A stretch of 54,940 nucleotides of DNA from DYMC01 sp035406705 (GCA_964426675.1 CAYRRM010000017.1:1-54940), one strand, 5' to 3'. Shown: positions 17,475-26,528, counted from the first letter of the stretch. The notes: generated by a model not told the origin, from the letters alone. Made by a program: numbers and translations.

Positions 17475-18455
17475 TTACATTCCTTTTAACTGGGTTATTA
17501 GTTTCTGGTCATCATCAATGTTTCTGCCATTTATAGTGAGATAATTTCCTATTAGCATCCCGTCGGCTCCTGCATAAAATAAAAGAGCTTGATAATCTGC
17601 AAAGAAAGTATTTCTTCCAGCTGCGATTTTTATTTTTTTTGATGGATTTATAAGTCGTAAGATAGCAATTGCATTAAGAGCTTCAATTGGTGAAATATTA
17701 GTTTCTGGCGCGCGAGTTCCTTCTATTTTTTGATGGATATTTATGGGAATCCCATCTACATCAAGCTCTTTCAGAGTAAATGCGAATTCAACCCTTTGTT
17801 CGGGGTTTTCTCCAAGTCCAAAAATTCCGCCACAACAAACCTGCAAACCTACATGTTTTGCAACTTTTATCGTATTAATTCTATCTCTTATACTATGAGT
17901 AGAGCAAATTTTATCAAAGAATGAAGGGGCAGACTCTATATTGTGATTTATCATTTTAACTCCGGCTTCTTTTAGCATAAAGGCTGTTTCTTCAGATAAA
18001 ATTCCGATAGAACAATGCAATTCCATTCCGGTTTCAGCTATAATTGCCTTTGCAGCATCAATGATAGATTTAAATTCATTATTTACTTTTTTGTAGCCAA
18101 GACCGCTTACGACTATACAAAAAGCGTTAGCTCCATGTTCTTTTGCGATTTTCGCAGCTTTCAAAAGTTCATTCTTAGGTTTAAGCGGATAGACAGGTTT
18201 TCCCGTTTGAAAATGAGCAGATTGAGCACAAAAGGAACAATCTTCGCTACATGCTCCTGATTTTGCATTTACAATTTCACATGTAGAGAGTCCTTTTCCT
18301 GTAAATTTTATTTTGACCTTATTTGCAAGAGAATACAAGTCTAAGTTATATGGTAAATTTGTTTTTATTAGTTCCAGCGCTTCTTCGTAGGAAATTTGTT
18401 CTCCATCGAGCACGGAGTAAGCGTTAATTATATGTGATGGTATGTCAATTTTCAT
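17475..18455 (-). CDS. bioB: Biotin synthase
   Basis: 326 aa, the usual length. It is a radical SAM sulfurtransferase that inserts sulfur into dethiobiotin. C-x3-C-x2-C is at C69, C73 and C76 (GACSEDCSFCAQSAHF). SGLGYKK, INHNIESAP, CCGGIFGLGE and the [2Fe-2S]-site region KIKIAAGRNTFF are all seen. No other biotin genes are nearby; its placement between cysK and thiG groups it with sulfur supply rather than with the biotin pathway. It is 31 bases from cysK and two from thiG. Palindrome copy at 18144 (AAKIAKEHG). Confidence 0.96.
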   Translation of the reverse strand: MKIDIPSHIINAYSVLDGEQISYEEALELIKTNLPYNLDLYSLANKVKIKFTGKGLSTCEIVNAKSGACSEDCSFCAQSAHFQTGKPVYPLKPKNELLKAAKIAKEHGANAFCIVVSGLGYKKVNNEFKSIIDAAKAIIAETGMELHCSIGILSEETAFMLKEAGVKMINHNIESAPSFFDKICSTHSIRDRINTIKVAKHVGLQVCCGGIFGLGENPEQRVEFAFTLKELDVDGIPINIHQKIEGTRAPETNISPIEALNAIAILRLINPSKKIKIAAGRNTFFADYQALLFYAGADGMLIGNYLTINGRNIDDDQKLITQLKGM

Positions 18456-18486
18456 AGAGTTTTATATAAGTTATGTTTTACTCTAA

Positions 18487-19413
18487 TTATTCTGATTCAA
18501 ATAACCATGTTGAAAGGTAACGTTCACCCGTATCACAAATTATAGTAACAATATTTTTCCCCTCATTTTCAGGGCGCGCCGCAACCTGCATAGCAGCCCA
18601 TACATTTGCACCTGCAGAAATTCCACAAAGGATTCCTTCGAGGCGTGCTAATTTTCTGGAGGTTTCACCGGCGTCAGTATGCCTTACCTGAATTATCTCA
18701 TCAAGTAAGTCTTTTTTTAGAATATCAGGAATAAATCCGGCTCCTATTCCCTGAATTTTATGCGGACCTGGTTGTCCGCCGGATAGAACAGGTGAATCTA
18801 TCGGTTCAACTGCAATCGCCTTAAAATCTTTTTTCTTTTTTTTAATGATTTCCGAAATTCCTGTAATTGTACCTCCAGTTCCTACTCCGGCAACGAGTAT
18901 ATCTACTTTTCCATTGAGGTCTTCCCAGATTTCAAGTGCAGTTGTCTTTCTGTGAATTTCCGGATTTGCTGGATTCTTAAATTGCTGAGGCATAAAGGAA
19001 CCCGGAATTTTTGAATGGATTTCTTCAGCTTTCTCAACTGCGCCTTTCATTCCTTTTTCGCCCGGAGTAAGGACTAATTCGGCGCCTAAAATTTGAAGGA
19101 GCTTTCTCCTTTCAAGGCTCATCGTATCAGGCATAGTAAGTATGAGTTTGTAACCACGCGCTGCGGCAACAAAAGCCAACGCAATTCCGGTATTGCCACT
19201 TGTAGGCTCAATAATCGTGGCCCCAGGTTTTAAGAGGCCTTTTTTCTCTGCGGCATTTATCATTGCTACACCGATTCTATCTTTCACACTGCCAAGGGGA
19301 TTCATTGACTCCATTTTTCCGTATATATTTGCCTTGAGCCCCTCTGTTATCCTGTTTAATCTTACCATTGGGGTTCTACCAACTGCCTCTGTTATACTTT
19401 TATAAACTGCCAT
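18487..19413 (-). CDS. cysK: Cysteine synthase A (O-acetylserine sulfhydrylase)
   Basis: 308 aa. This PLP enzyme makes cysteine from O-acetylserine and sulfide. The PLP lysine is K44 in NPLGSVKDRIG; EPTSGNTGIALAF is the substrate loop and GVGTGGTITG the phosphate-binding loop. It has the full family length. The start ATG is preceded by AAAGGAGAAAG. It lies 17 bases after the Rrf2 regulator gene. No cysE is in the window, so acetylserine must be made by a gene elsewhere. Confidence 0.95.
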   Translation of the reverse strand: MAVYKSITEAVGRTPMVRLNRITEGLKANIYGKMESMNPLGSVKDRIGVAMINAAEKKGLLKPGATIIEPTSGNTGIALAFVAAARGYKLILTMPDTMSLERRKLLQILGAELVLTPGEKGMKGAVEKAEEIHSKIPGSFMPQQFKNPANPEIHRKTTALEIWEDLNGKVDILVAGVGTGGTITGISEIIKKKKKDFKAIAVEPIDSPVLSGGQPGPHKIQGIGAGFIPDILKKDLLDEIIQVRHTDAGETSRKLARLEGILCGISAGANVWAAMQVAARPENEGKNIVTIICDTGERYLSTWLFESE

Positions 19414-19430
19414 TTTCTTTCTCCTTTACT

Positions 19431-19871
19431 TTATATTTCATAATTTATCTGTGTTTTATTCTTTTTATTGTACAGGTCAACTAAATCCTGTAAACTTATA
19501 TTTTCCATGGTATTTTTTATTGTTTCATCAAGTTTAATCCAAACTTCCTTTGTAATGCAATTTCCAACCTTTTCACATTTTTTACCGGATTTATTACAGT
19601 CAACGGTACAAATAGCCCCATCAGTAGATTCAAAAATATCTTTAACTGTAATTTCAGATGGTGGTTTGGTTAAGAAATATCCTCCTTTTGCTCCGCGAAC
19701 TGAATTGATAAGTTTATTTGCTCTAAGTGGAATAACAATTAAACTCAAATATTTTTCCGACAAACCTTCACGTTTTGCTATATCACCAAGCATAGAGACA
19801 TTTTTCCCATAATCTAATGCGAGTTGTAACATAAGTCGCAAAGCATATCTGGTTTTCGTTGAAACTTTCAT
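19431..19871 (-). CDS. Rrf2-family transcriptional regulator with a cysteine-rich loop
   Basis: 146 aa. The winged helix-turn-helix fold starts at MKVSTKTRYALRLMLQLAL and has the recognition region EGLSEKYLSLIVIPLRANKLINS. GAKGGYFLTKP is the Rrf2 wing motif. The cysteines C88, C92, C99 and C105 sit where IscR carries its [2Fe-2S] ligands (C92, C98, C104), so cluster or thiol sensing is plausible; CymR-like control of cysteine genes is the other reading. The ATG overlaps the sulfite reductase stop by four bases. It probably regulates its own operon, but the target site is not proven. Confidence 0.88.
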   Translation of the reverse strand: MKVSTKTRYALRLMLQLALDYGKNVSMLGDIAKREGLSEKYLSLIVIPLRANKLINSVRGAKGGYFLTKPPSEITVKDIFESTDGAICTVDCNKSGKKCEKVGNCITKEVWIKLDETIKNTMENISLQDLVDLYNKKNKTQINYEI

Positions 19872-21340
19872 TTCAAATCATCGATTAAATTTTTTATAAT
19901 ATTTAAAACAAATTCAGGCATATCATCAGCTTTTACTTCTATTCCTGTATTTCTGGATAATTCCCCACTGGATACTGAACCTTGATTCTGAAAAATATAA
20001 AAATTTTCAACTTTTCCATTGATATTTTTTTTAATCCCTTGAAAACCAAAACTAACTGCCCTATTTAAACCGCAGGAATTCTGACAACCAGATAGTTTAA
20101 TGTTATTTAGAATTTTATCAACTATGAAGTTTAATTTACTTTCATCTAATTTGATTTCTTGTAAATACTCATAAATGCGATTTGAAATTGCATTTGAATC
20201 CTTCTGTGTATCGAGCAGTCCAATTTTGCATGTTGAAGCTCCAATGCATGATTTTATAAGCCCGCTAATTTTATGACTGGAAAATTCGGGGAATATATTG
20301 CAGAATTCTTCCTTTTTCTGAGAATCTGAGAAAATCACAAAGACATCTTGATTTTGCGAAAATCGCAAAGATTCCGCAGCATACAATTCAGCATTTTTGA
20401 CTATTTTTTCGAGAATTTTTAAGGAGAGATTACCATTCGGTATGAAAAGTCTGGCAAAGTATTTTTCTTTGCCTGACGTTATAGTTTTATAAATCTCATC
20501 CAGCTGAAATTTGAGAGAGAGATTTCGGGCATCATTTAATTGTTTTTCAAATTCATTCCTAAAAAAGTCCTCTCCCTTTTCAATTAAAACAAACCTCAAA
20601 CGCGCTTTAAGACGATTTTCTCTATTTCCACATTTATAAAATAAATTAATTGCGGCTACTGAATATAGCAAAAGTTCATCATCGCTTATAAAATCAGATA
20701 TTTTTATTCCTGCATAACTCTCTCTGCCCATACCACCACCTGAATAAACCTCAAAACCTCTTCTTCCATTTGCGATTTTCGCAATAAAACCTATATCAGT
20801 AAATTTCGCCATCGAAAAATCATCCGGACAGCAAGAAATATTTATCTTAAATTTCCTTGGTAAATCAAATGCTCTATCATAATCCATAAGATAAGAATTA
20901 AGCAAGGCTGCATAGGGAACTGTGTCAAAAACTGAATTATTATAAAATAATCCATGTGGGCATGCTGTAATATTTCTAAGCGTATCGCCACCTCCGCCAT
21001 AAAATGGCATAGAAATATTCAAAAATTCTCTTGCGATTTTCGCAAGTTTCCCCGGCAAAACATCATGCAATTGTAGGTCTTGTCTTGTTGTAATATGTAA
21101 TTTTTCTATTTGATTTGACTTTAGTATTTGAATTATTTCTTTCAATTTTTCAAGAGAAAGCTCTCCTCCTGGAATTCTTATTCTCATCATAAATAATGAA
21201 TTTCGCTGTTCATAAATTCCAAGTGGGGCGGAAACTTTTTTCATCTCATTTGTTCCTATTAGTTTATTTGCGAAATTCGCGGAAGCAGTGTCGAGTAAAT
21301 TTATTTTTTCATTTATTTTATCTAATGTCTTTTGCTTCAT
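19868..21340 (-). CDS. Nitrite/sulfite reductase hemoprotein, assimilatory sulfite reductase by context
   Basis: 490 aa. The siroheme and [4Fe-4S] ligands are seen as C-x5-C (CIGASTC) and C-x3-C (SGCQNSCG). The N-terminal ferredoxin-like half domain contains LHITTRQDLQLHDV, and GGGGDTLRNITACPHG is the siroheme-side motif. It reduces sulfite to sulfide with six electrons; a ferredoxin donor is likely because no flavoprotein partner is present. It is shorter than E. coli CysI. A nitrite reductase role is possible from sequence alone, but the sulfate genes on both sides favour sulfite. It has three palindrome copies plus one near copy at 21269, the most of any gene here. Confidence 0.88.
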   Translation of the reverse strand: MKQKTLDKINEKINLLDTASANFANKLIGTNEMKKVSAPLGIYEQRNSLFMMRIRIPGGELSLEKLKEIIQILKSNQIEKLHITTRQDLQLHDVLPGKLAKIAREFLNISMPFYGGGGDTLRNITACPHGLFYNNSVFDTVPYAALLNSYLMDYDRAFDLPRKFKINISCCPDDFSMAKFTDIGFIAKIANGRRGFEVYSGGGMGRESYAGIKISDFISDDELLLYSVAAINLFYKCGNRENRLKARLRFVLIEKGEDFFRNEFEKQLNDARNLSLKFQLDEIYKTITSGKEKYFARLFIPNGNLSLKILEKIVKNAELYAAESLRFSQNQDVFVIFSDSQKKEEFCNIFPEFSSHKISGLIKSCIGASTCKIGLLDTQKDSNAISNRIYEYLQEIKLDESKLNFIVDKILNNIKLSGCQNSCGLNRAVSFGFQGIKKNINGKVENFYIFQNQGSVSSGELSRNTGIEVKADDMPEFVLNIIKNLIDDLK

Positions 21341-21359
21341 TTTATGTTTTTACTCCCTG

Positions 21360-22940
21360 TTAGTGAAAAGTTAGTATACCTGTTGCAGATAAAGCGATGA
21401 GAAAAATTATCCACAACGAAAGCAAAGAAAATACAAATGATTTTTCCTTAATTAAATGGAATACAGAAAATACCAATGCTAATGCAGGCGAAAGGCAGCC
21501 TAAAACTGTCAGCGCAATCGTCCATAAATCAAGTTTGAAAAGTATTGAGAATCCTTCATTAAAAAGTGAAAAATTATTCCATATTTCATTTAATTTTACG
21601 CCGATAAAAATTTTATAAATAATAGACTTTTGTTCAAAAAAAGACATTTTCTGAGATAAAAATGCAAGGATTAAAAATATCAGAGAAAATATTGCAGATA
21701 ATCCGGTGAGATAATACACAATATTCCCATAAACAAGTTGAGATTTATGTATTAAAGGTCTTAAATCCTCTTCAAAAATGTGAGAAGAGGTTACTGTTTC
21801 AACTTTTCTTTCAGATTTTTTATAAAGTAAGAAAACTGATACAAAAATAGATAGAAATACAAGTAGGTATATTGTCCAATGAAAATTACCTATAATTTTA
21901 AATAATATAAATGATTTCATCGCAAGACTAAAAGAAGTAAAAAGCATTATACCGATGAGAATATATCTAATATTTTTTGCTTTTATGTCAGAAAGATACT
22001 TAGCCCCGATAATTCCGCCAAAAACTTGCCCCACCATCCATGGCGTGACAAATAAAGGTATTATTGCTCCCTCTCTGATGTAAGGCCAAATTGCTATGGA
22101 ATCACCCATTCCGATTAAAACCCCGCTATTTGCGCAAGCAACTTTCAATGGCACTGACATAATCAGATTCTGTATGGGGACGATTGCCCAACCTCCGCCT
22201 AATCCAAAAAAACCAGAAATGAATCCTACAACTAAAATAGAAGAAATCCCAAGTAATGTATTATTTATATGGTATGATACGACTTTGTTTATGGTTTTCT
22301 CGTGATAAGGCAATCTCAAACTAAGTAATTTAGTAAGCAGACAAGATTCTCGAGATTCAGGCCACTCAATTTTTTTTACCCCGACTATAAAATAAATACT
22401 TAACCCAAATAATAACAACGACAGCAAAAAACGGATTAATGCCTCCCCAAAGAAACCAAATTCGGAGCTCAAGGCTATGGATATATTCGACCCAAATATA
22501 GCACCAACGCCAAATGTGGATGCCAGTAACAACGTTAAACGGAAATTGGCAAGTCCACTTCTCATAAAAGGTCCAGTAGAGATTAACCCGCTAAACATAG
22601 CTACAATAAGACCTGTCCCCCGAATCAAGGTACTATCAATATTAGAGAAGGCCATCATTAACGGTGTAAACAATATCCCACCACCTATCCCTGCTAAAAC
22701 AGATATCACTGCAATAAGGAAACTTAAAGAAAAAAACGTAATAAGAATTATAAAAATATTAATATCATTATGAATAGTTGAAACTGTTTGAGAATTAATT
22801 TCAGGCATTATAAAAATAAGCATATACGTGAGGGATAAAAATGAAGTTAGAAATATTGACTTTATGAAAAATGAACTATGCACAAAATAATAAATTTTGC
22901 TATAGATATTAATTGATTGACATTTATTTTTTAAATTCAT
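21360..22940 (-). CDS. TSUP (TauE/SafE) family permease with extended C-terminus
   Basis: 526 aa membrane protein, about twice the usual TSUP length. The two TSUP half motifs are visible: LAGIGGGILFTPLMMAF in the first half and GFISGFFGLGGGWAIVPIQN in the second, the latter followed by CANSGVLIGMGDS. Additional membrane helices after about residue 340 and a polar loop (ERKVETVTSSHIFEED) form the extension. TSUP proteins move sulfite, sulfonates or sulfate. As the only transporter of this type in the sulfate operon, it is the best candidate for sulfate uptake. It lies 13 bases after cysN and 19 before the sulfite reductase gene. Confidence 0.82.
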   Translation of the reverse strand: MNLKNKCQSINIYSKIYYFVHSSFFIKSIFLTSFLSLTYMLIFIMPEINSQTVSTIHNDINIFIILITFFSLSFLIAVISVLAGIGGGILFTPLMMAFSNIDSTLIRGTGLIVAMFSGLISTGPFMRSGLANFRLTLLLASTFGVGAIFGSNISIALSSEFGFFGEALIRFLLSLLLFGLSIYFIVGVKKIEWPESRESCLLTKLLSLRLPYHEKTINKVVSYHINNTLLGISSILVVGFISGFFGLGGGWAIVPIQNLIMSVPLKVACANSGVLIGMGDSIAIWPYIREGAIIPLFVTPWMVGQVFGGIIGAKYLSDIKAKNIRYILIGIMLFTSFSLAMKSFILFKIIGNFHWTIYLLVFLSIFVSVFLLYKKSERKVETVTSSHIFEEDLRPLIHKSQLVYGNIVYYLTGLSAIFSLIFLILAFLSQKMSFFEQKSIIYKIFIGVKLNEIWNNFSLFNEGFSILFKLDLWTIALTVLGCLSPALALVFSVFHLIKEKSFVFSLLSLWIIFLIALSATGILTFH

Positions 22941-22953
22941 ATTTATATTTTTT

Positions 22954-24756
22954 TTATATTACATAATTTGGAATTACATTAGATGTTCCTAATAATTTTA
23001 AGATACCATTTACTATTTCTGCCGAAGAGTTTTTTGAACTAAAATTAAAATCTGCTTTTTCGAGTATTTCATCAGACATATTAACAATAATTATTTCATT
23101 TGGGGAGTTAAGCAGTCGCAATTTTTCAGCTTCAAATTTATCCAATCTTTCAATAGAGGTTATAAATATCATTCCGGCATCAGTGAATATTCTTGCCAAT
23201 TCTCCGATACGCCGAATATGTTCTTCTCTATCATAGATTTCTCCCAGGAGATCTATTTCAAGACCTTGTTTTATATTTGAAATCCCCATATAATAAGTGT
23301 TAAAACGCATATTAAAAAGCTCTTCTTCTAGAATTTTTGAAGTTTCTGGTGCCAATTTTGTACCATCACCTGTCAAGACAATAAACTTTCCCTTATGATG
23401 ATTTCGAATAGATCGAAGTTTTGGGCTTATATAACCTTTTTCCCAGGAAAATTCTCTTTGCTTAATGTGTGATATAAAAAGGCTTTCTGCTTCATCTGCT
23501 TTTTTGACAATAATACCACCTCCGGCTATATCGTAATTATCAACTATCACAAATCTTCCGGTATATTCAATCTCATCAATCAAATCAAAAGTTACAGGCT
23601 TACTTGTCTCAATTACACATAATCCAACGTCGTGTCTATCTAACTGCTGTTTACCTTTAAATGAATTTAGTTCTGCCGCATCAATTACATTTACAACTTC
23701 AACAAGTTCAGCGAAAGTCCTATCAGAACCTATCTTAAGCTTGTAACGTTTGCCTTTTATAAAAGGAGAACGCCCCATCCAGAAAACATTTGCCTGAAAT
23801 TTAGAGCTGACGTAAGGCATTTTTTCCCCTTTTTTTGTCATTATTTCGCCGGGTTTGATGTAAATTTGCGTTTTTAAAGTGAATCCTGTTGCTTTTTCAG
23901 GTCCTACTGAATTTCTTTTCGGCGCATTAAATTCTTCTATAGAGTTTATTATAGATTCTTTCCCGGATGGCCAAAAGATTGCAGTATCGCCGACAGATAT
24001 TGTTCCTGTTTCGACAGTTCCTGCTACTATTCTTCGGTCATCTCCGCCTTCAGTAAATTTATAAATGTCTTGAATCGGCATACGGAAAGGTTTATTAATC
24101 TTATCCGCACTTTTTTCAAAAAGATCTACCAATTCAAGGACATTCTTGCCATTATACCAGTTCATATTCTTTGACATTATAGCTATATTATCACCATTTA
24201 CAGCGCTGATTGGAATAAAAGCCAGAGGTTTTATTTTTAATGTATTTAGAAATTTTGAATATTCTGAAACAAGCTTGTCAAATTTTTCTTTACTGTAATT
24301 TACGAGATCCATTTTATTCACAAGCACTGCTATCTGCTTAATTCCGAGCATTGAGAGGAGATAACCGTGCCGTTTGGAATTTTCCATAATTCCTTCATTA
24401 GCATCAATTACAAGAAGAGCTGCTTCAGCCCGTGCAGCTCCTGTTACCATGTTTTTCAAAAACTCAATATGCCCTGGTGCGTCCATAATCAGATACTTTC
24501 TTTTTGTCGTTTTAAAGAAGCATCTGGCCATGTCAATTGTTATTCCCTGAGCTCGTTCATCTTTCAATGCATCAAGTAAAAACGCATATTCAAATGGACG
24601 TGCATTTTTTGCACATTGTTCTTTTACCTGTTCGAGTTTGCCTTCAGGTAAAGAATTAGTGTCGGCAAGTAATCTGCCTATTACTGTGCTTTTTCCGTGG
24701 TCAACATGACCCACTATAACTATTTTAAAAAATTCAGTTACTTCTTTATTATTCAT
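22954..24756 (-). CDS. cysN: Sulfate adenylyltransferase subunit 1 fused to a degenerate APS-kinase-like domain
   Basis: 600 aa. The GTPase half is intact: G1 GHVDHGKS (16-23), G3 DAPGH (92-96) and G4 NKMD (147-150), followed by the two beta-barrel domains. With CysD it makes APS from sulfate and ATP, driven by GTP. From about residue 439 the protein continues as a CysC-like domain (EKGYISPKLRSIRNHHKGK, then EEHIRRIGELARIFTDAGM), but where APS kinase has its P-loop (GxSGxGKS/T) it reads LTGDGTKLAPE. The kinase half is therefore probably inactive. This fits the APS-type reductase in the same operon, which needs no PAPS. Confidence 0.93.
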   Translation of the reverse strand: MNNKEVTEFFKIVIVGHVDHGKSTVIGRLLADTNSLPEGKLEQVKEQCAKNARPFEYAFLLDALKDERAQGITIDMARCFFKTTKRKYLIMDAPGHIEFLKNMVTGAARAEAALLVIDANEGIMENSKRHGYLLSMLGIKQIAVLVNKMDLVNYSKEKFDKLVSEYSKFLNTLKIKPLAFIPISAVNGDNIAIMSKNMNWYNGKNVLELVDLFEKSADKINKPFRMPIQDIYKFTEGGDDRRIVAGTVETGTISVGDTAIFWPSGKESIINSIEEFNAPKRNSVGPEKATGFTLKTQIYIKPGEIMTKKGEKMPYVSSKFQANVFWMGRSPFIKGKRYKLKIGSDRTFAELVEVVNVIDAAELNSFKGKQQLDRHDVGLCVIETSKPVTFDLIDEIEYTGRFVIVDNYDIAGGGIIVKKADEAESLFISHIKQREFSWEKGYISPKLRSIRNHHKGKFIVLTGDGTKLAPETSKILEEELFNMRFNTYYMGISNIKQGLEIDLLGEIYDREEHIRRIGELARIFTDAGMIFITSIERLDKFEAEKLRLLNSPNEIIIVNMSDEILEKADFNFSSKNSSAEIVNGILKLLGTSNVIPNYVI

Positions 24757-24787
24757 AAAATATTCCTTTTATAAAATTTATTTTTCA

Positions 24788-25669
24788 TTACATATACCCT
24801 TCTCTGCGGAGTGTCTCGAGCCCACCACCATCTTCCTTATCTTGAGCCCGTCCAGAACGTTCTGCGATATTCGCAAATTTTCCGCTTTTTAGTTCTTTTA
24901 CTATTTCACTTACATTCTTAGCTGTTGATTCTACAGGTCCCGTACATGGTGCGCAACCAAGTGAACGATATCTTTTCCCATTCCCTTTATCAAAATATAA
25001 TGAAATTATAGGTATATTCTCGCGTTCTATATACTCCCATATATTCAATTCGGTCCAATCAAGGAGCGGATGAATACGAACATGGGTTCCAGGAGCAAAA
25101 TCAGTTTTATATTGATTCCATAACTCTGGTGGTTGCTCATCAATTTTCCAATCACTTTCTTTATCGCGCGGAGAAAAATATCTTTCCTTTGAACGACTCC
25201 CCTCTTCATCGGATCTTACTCCCACGATAACTCCAGTAAATGATTCTTTCCCTGGATATGGCTCTAATTTTCCTGTATTTTTATTCAAAATCATTCTATC
25301 CCAATCTCCTGCTAAAGTATGCCTTAAAGCTTCTGTTTTGAGATGACGGCAGCAGGTAATTCTATCACACTTTCCGTCCGGAAATGTATATTTTTCTTCA
25401 AGTGCCTTTTTATTTTGGCCTACGATAAGGTTTAAATTCCATTCTACCGCTATTCTATTACGGTATTCAATCATTTCAGGTATTTTATATGATGTATCTA
25501 TATGCATCAACGGGATAGGAACGTGTCCAAAAAACGCTTTCCTTGCAAGCCATAGCAATACAGTGCTATCTTTTCCAATTGACCATAACATTACAATATT
25601 TTTAAATTCCCTATATGCTTCTCTAAATATGTGAATGCTATGAGATTCAAGAATTTCAAGATGATCCAT
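24788..25669 (-). CDS. cysD: Sulfate adenylyltransferase subunit 2
   Basis: 293 aa, full length. It is a PP-loop ATP pyrophosphatase with SIGKDS at 30-35, LMHIDTSYKIPEM, the VGVRSDEEGSR block and the C-terminal SGRAQDKEDGGGLETLRREG typical of CysD. It is the catalytic adenylyltransferase subunit paired with CysN, which starts 31 bases downstream. The gene begins one base after the cysH stop, so it is co-translated with it. A palindrome copy at 24863 has the only TAT centre among the 23 exact copies. Confidence 0.96.
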   Translation of the reverse strand: MDHLEILESHSIHIFREAYREFKNIVMLWSIGKDSTVLLWLARKAFFGHVPIPLMHIDTSYKIPEMIEYRNRIAVEWNLNLIVGQNKKALEEKYTFPDGKCDRITCCRHLKTEALRHTLAGDWDRMILNKNTGKLEPYPGKESFTGVIVGVRSDEEGSRSKERYFSPRDKESDWKIDEQPPELWNQYKTDFAPGTHVRIHPLLDWTELNIWEYIERENIPIISLYFDKGNGKRYRSLGCAPCTGPVESTAKNVSEIVKELKSGKFANIAERSGRAQDKEDGGGLETLRREGYM

Positions 25670-25670
25670 T

Positions 25671-26432
25671 TTAATTCTCCTCTTTTTTTATGTTTTTTCT
25701 GACTAATTTTCCATTAACTATATGTAGACCACACTCTGAATGTGCTCTATCCTCCCACCACCATCTCCCTGCCCGAGCATCTTCCCCTTCCCTTACCGGT
25801 CTTGTACAACAAGCACATCCAATACTTTTATAACCTGACTTATAAAGTTGGTTTATTTTTATTTTATTTTTTTCTAAATAATTCCAGATTTCCACATCAG
25901 TCCAATCTGCTATTGGATTTAATTTTAAAAGATTAAACTTTTCATCCCATTCGAGCTTTCTAATAGTTGTCCTATTTTCATTATCTATACGTTTCAGACC
26001 TGTCATCCATGCCTTAAGGCCAAGTAATTTCTTTTTCAATGGGTTGATTTTGCGAATTTCGCAACAAAACTTACGCTTATCGACCGAATCATAAAAGAGA
26101 TTAACTCCAAACTTTGTTACCATTTCTTCAACTTCGATAGAGTCAGGAAAAATAACTTCAATGTTCACTCCATAATATTTTCTTGTCCAGTCAGCAGTAT
26201 CATAAGTTTCTTGATTTAACCTACCTGTATCAATCATAACTATTCTTGCGTTCTTGCTTTTTTTGAAAAGCATATCAGCAAGAACCTGACCTTCTACGCT
26301 CATACTGGAAGCCAAAATAAAATTCTCAAACCCTATTTCGGAGGCAACCCAATCAATGATTTTATCAGCAGAAAGTGATTCAAATTCTTTTTCTCTCTCT
26401 GCCACAAATTTTCTATCTATTTTATATTTCAT
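25671..26432 (-). CDS. cysH: Adenylyl-sulfate (APS) reductase, iron-sulfur type
   Basis: 253 aa, PAPS/APS reductase family. The paired cysteines CC at 123-124 and C206/C209 (in GCACC) are the [4Fe-4S] ligands that mark APS reductases and are absent from PAPS reductases such as E. coli CysH. The catalytic cysteine is C234 in SECGLH. SSMSVEGQVLADML replaces the usual PP-loop segment, and TGLKRID and ADWTDVEIWNYL are typical. It reduces APS to sulfite with thioredoxin or glutathione. It is first in the sulfur operon, 25 bases or so from a strong promoter. Palindrome copy at 26051 overlaps the first CC pair. Confidence 0.93.
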   Translation of the reverse strand: MKYKIDRKFVAEREKEFESLSADKIIDWVASEIGFENFILASSMSVEGQVLADMLFKKSKNARIVMIDTGRLNQETYDTADWTRKYYGVNIEVIFPDSIEVEEMVTKFGVNLFYDSVDKRKFCCEIRKINPLKKKLLGLKAWMTGLKRIDNENRTTIRKLEWDEKFNLLKLNPIADWTDVEIWNYLEKNKIKINQLYKSGYKSIGCACCTRPVREGEDARAGRWWWEDRAHSECGLHIVNGKLVRKNIKKEEN

Positions 26433-26463
26433 AAGTGCTTTAACCTTTGTTTTTTTTAATTTG

Positions 26464-26491
26464 ATTATAATATCTCAAAAATAAAAGTCAA
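26464..26491 (-). promoter_or_regulatory. Sigma-70-type promoter of the sulfur operon
   Basis: Reading the minus strand, TTGACT (26491-26486) is followed after 16 bases by TATAAT (26469-26464). The expected start point is about 25 bases upstream of the cysH ATG. It is the best sigma-70 match noticed in the window. Confidence 0.7.
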
Positions 26492-26500
26492 GCAAAAAAT

Positions 26501-26528
26501 TACTATTTTTTCTATTTTTTTAATAGTA
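26501..26528. promoter_or_regulatory. Dyad upstream of the sulfur promoter, possible operator
   Basis: TACTATT (26501-26507) and AATAGTA (26522-26528) form a perfect 7-bp inverted repeat with a 14-base spacer, ending nine bases from the -35 box. It could bind the operon's Rrf2 regulator. The surrounding DNA is almost pure A/T, so chance is a real alternative. Confidence 0.3.

Noticed and set aside
16720..18500. TPP riboswitch search around the thiamine genes
   Set aside because: The genes are packed with gaps of 2-31 bases, leaving no room for the riboswitch; none was seen before cysH either.
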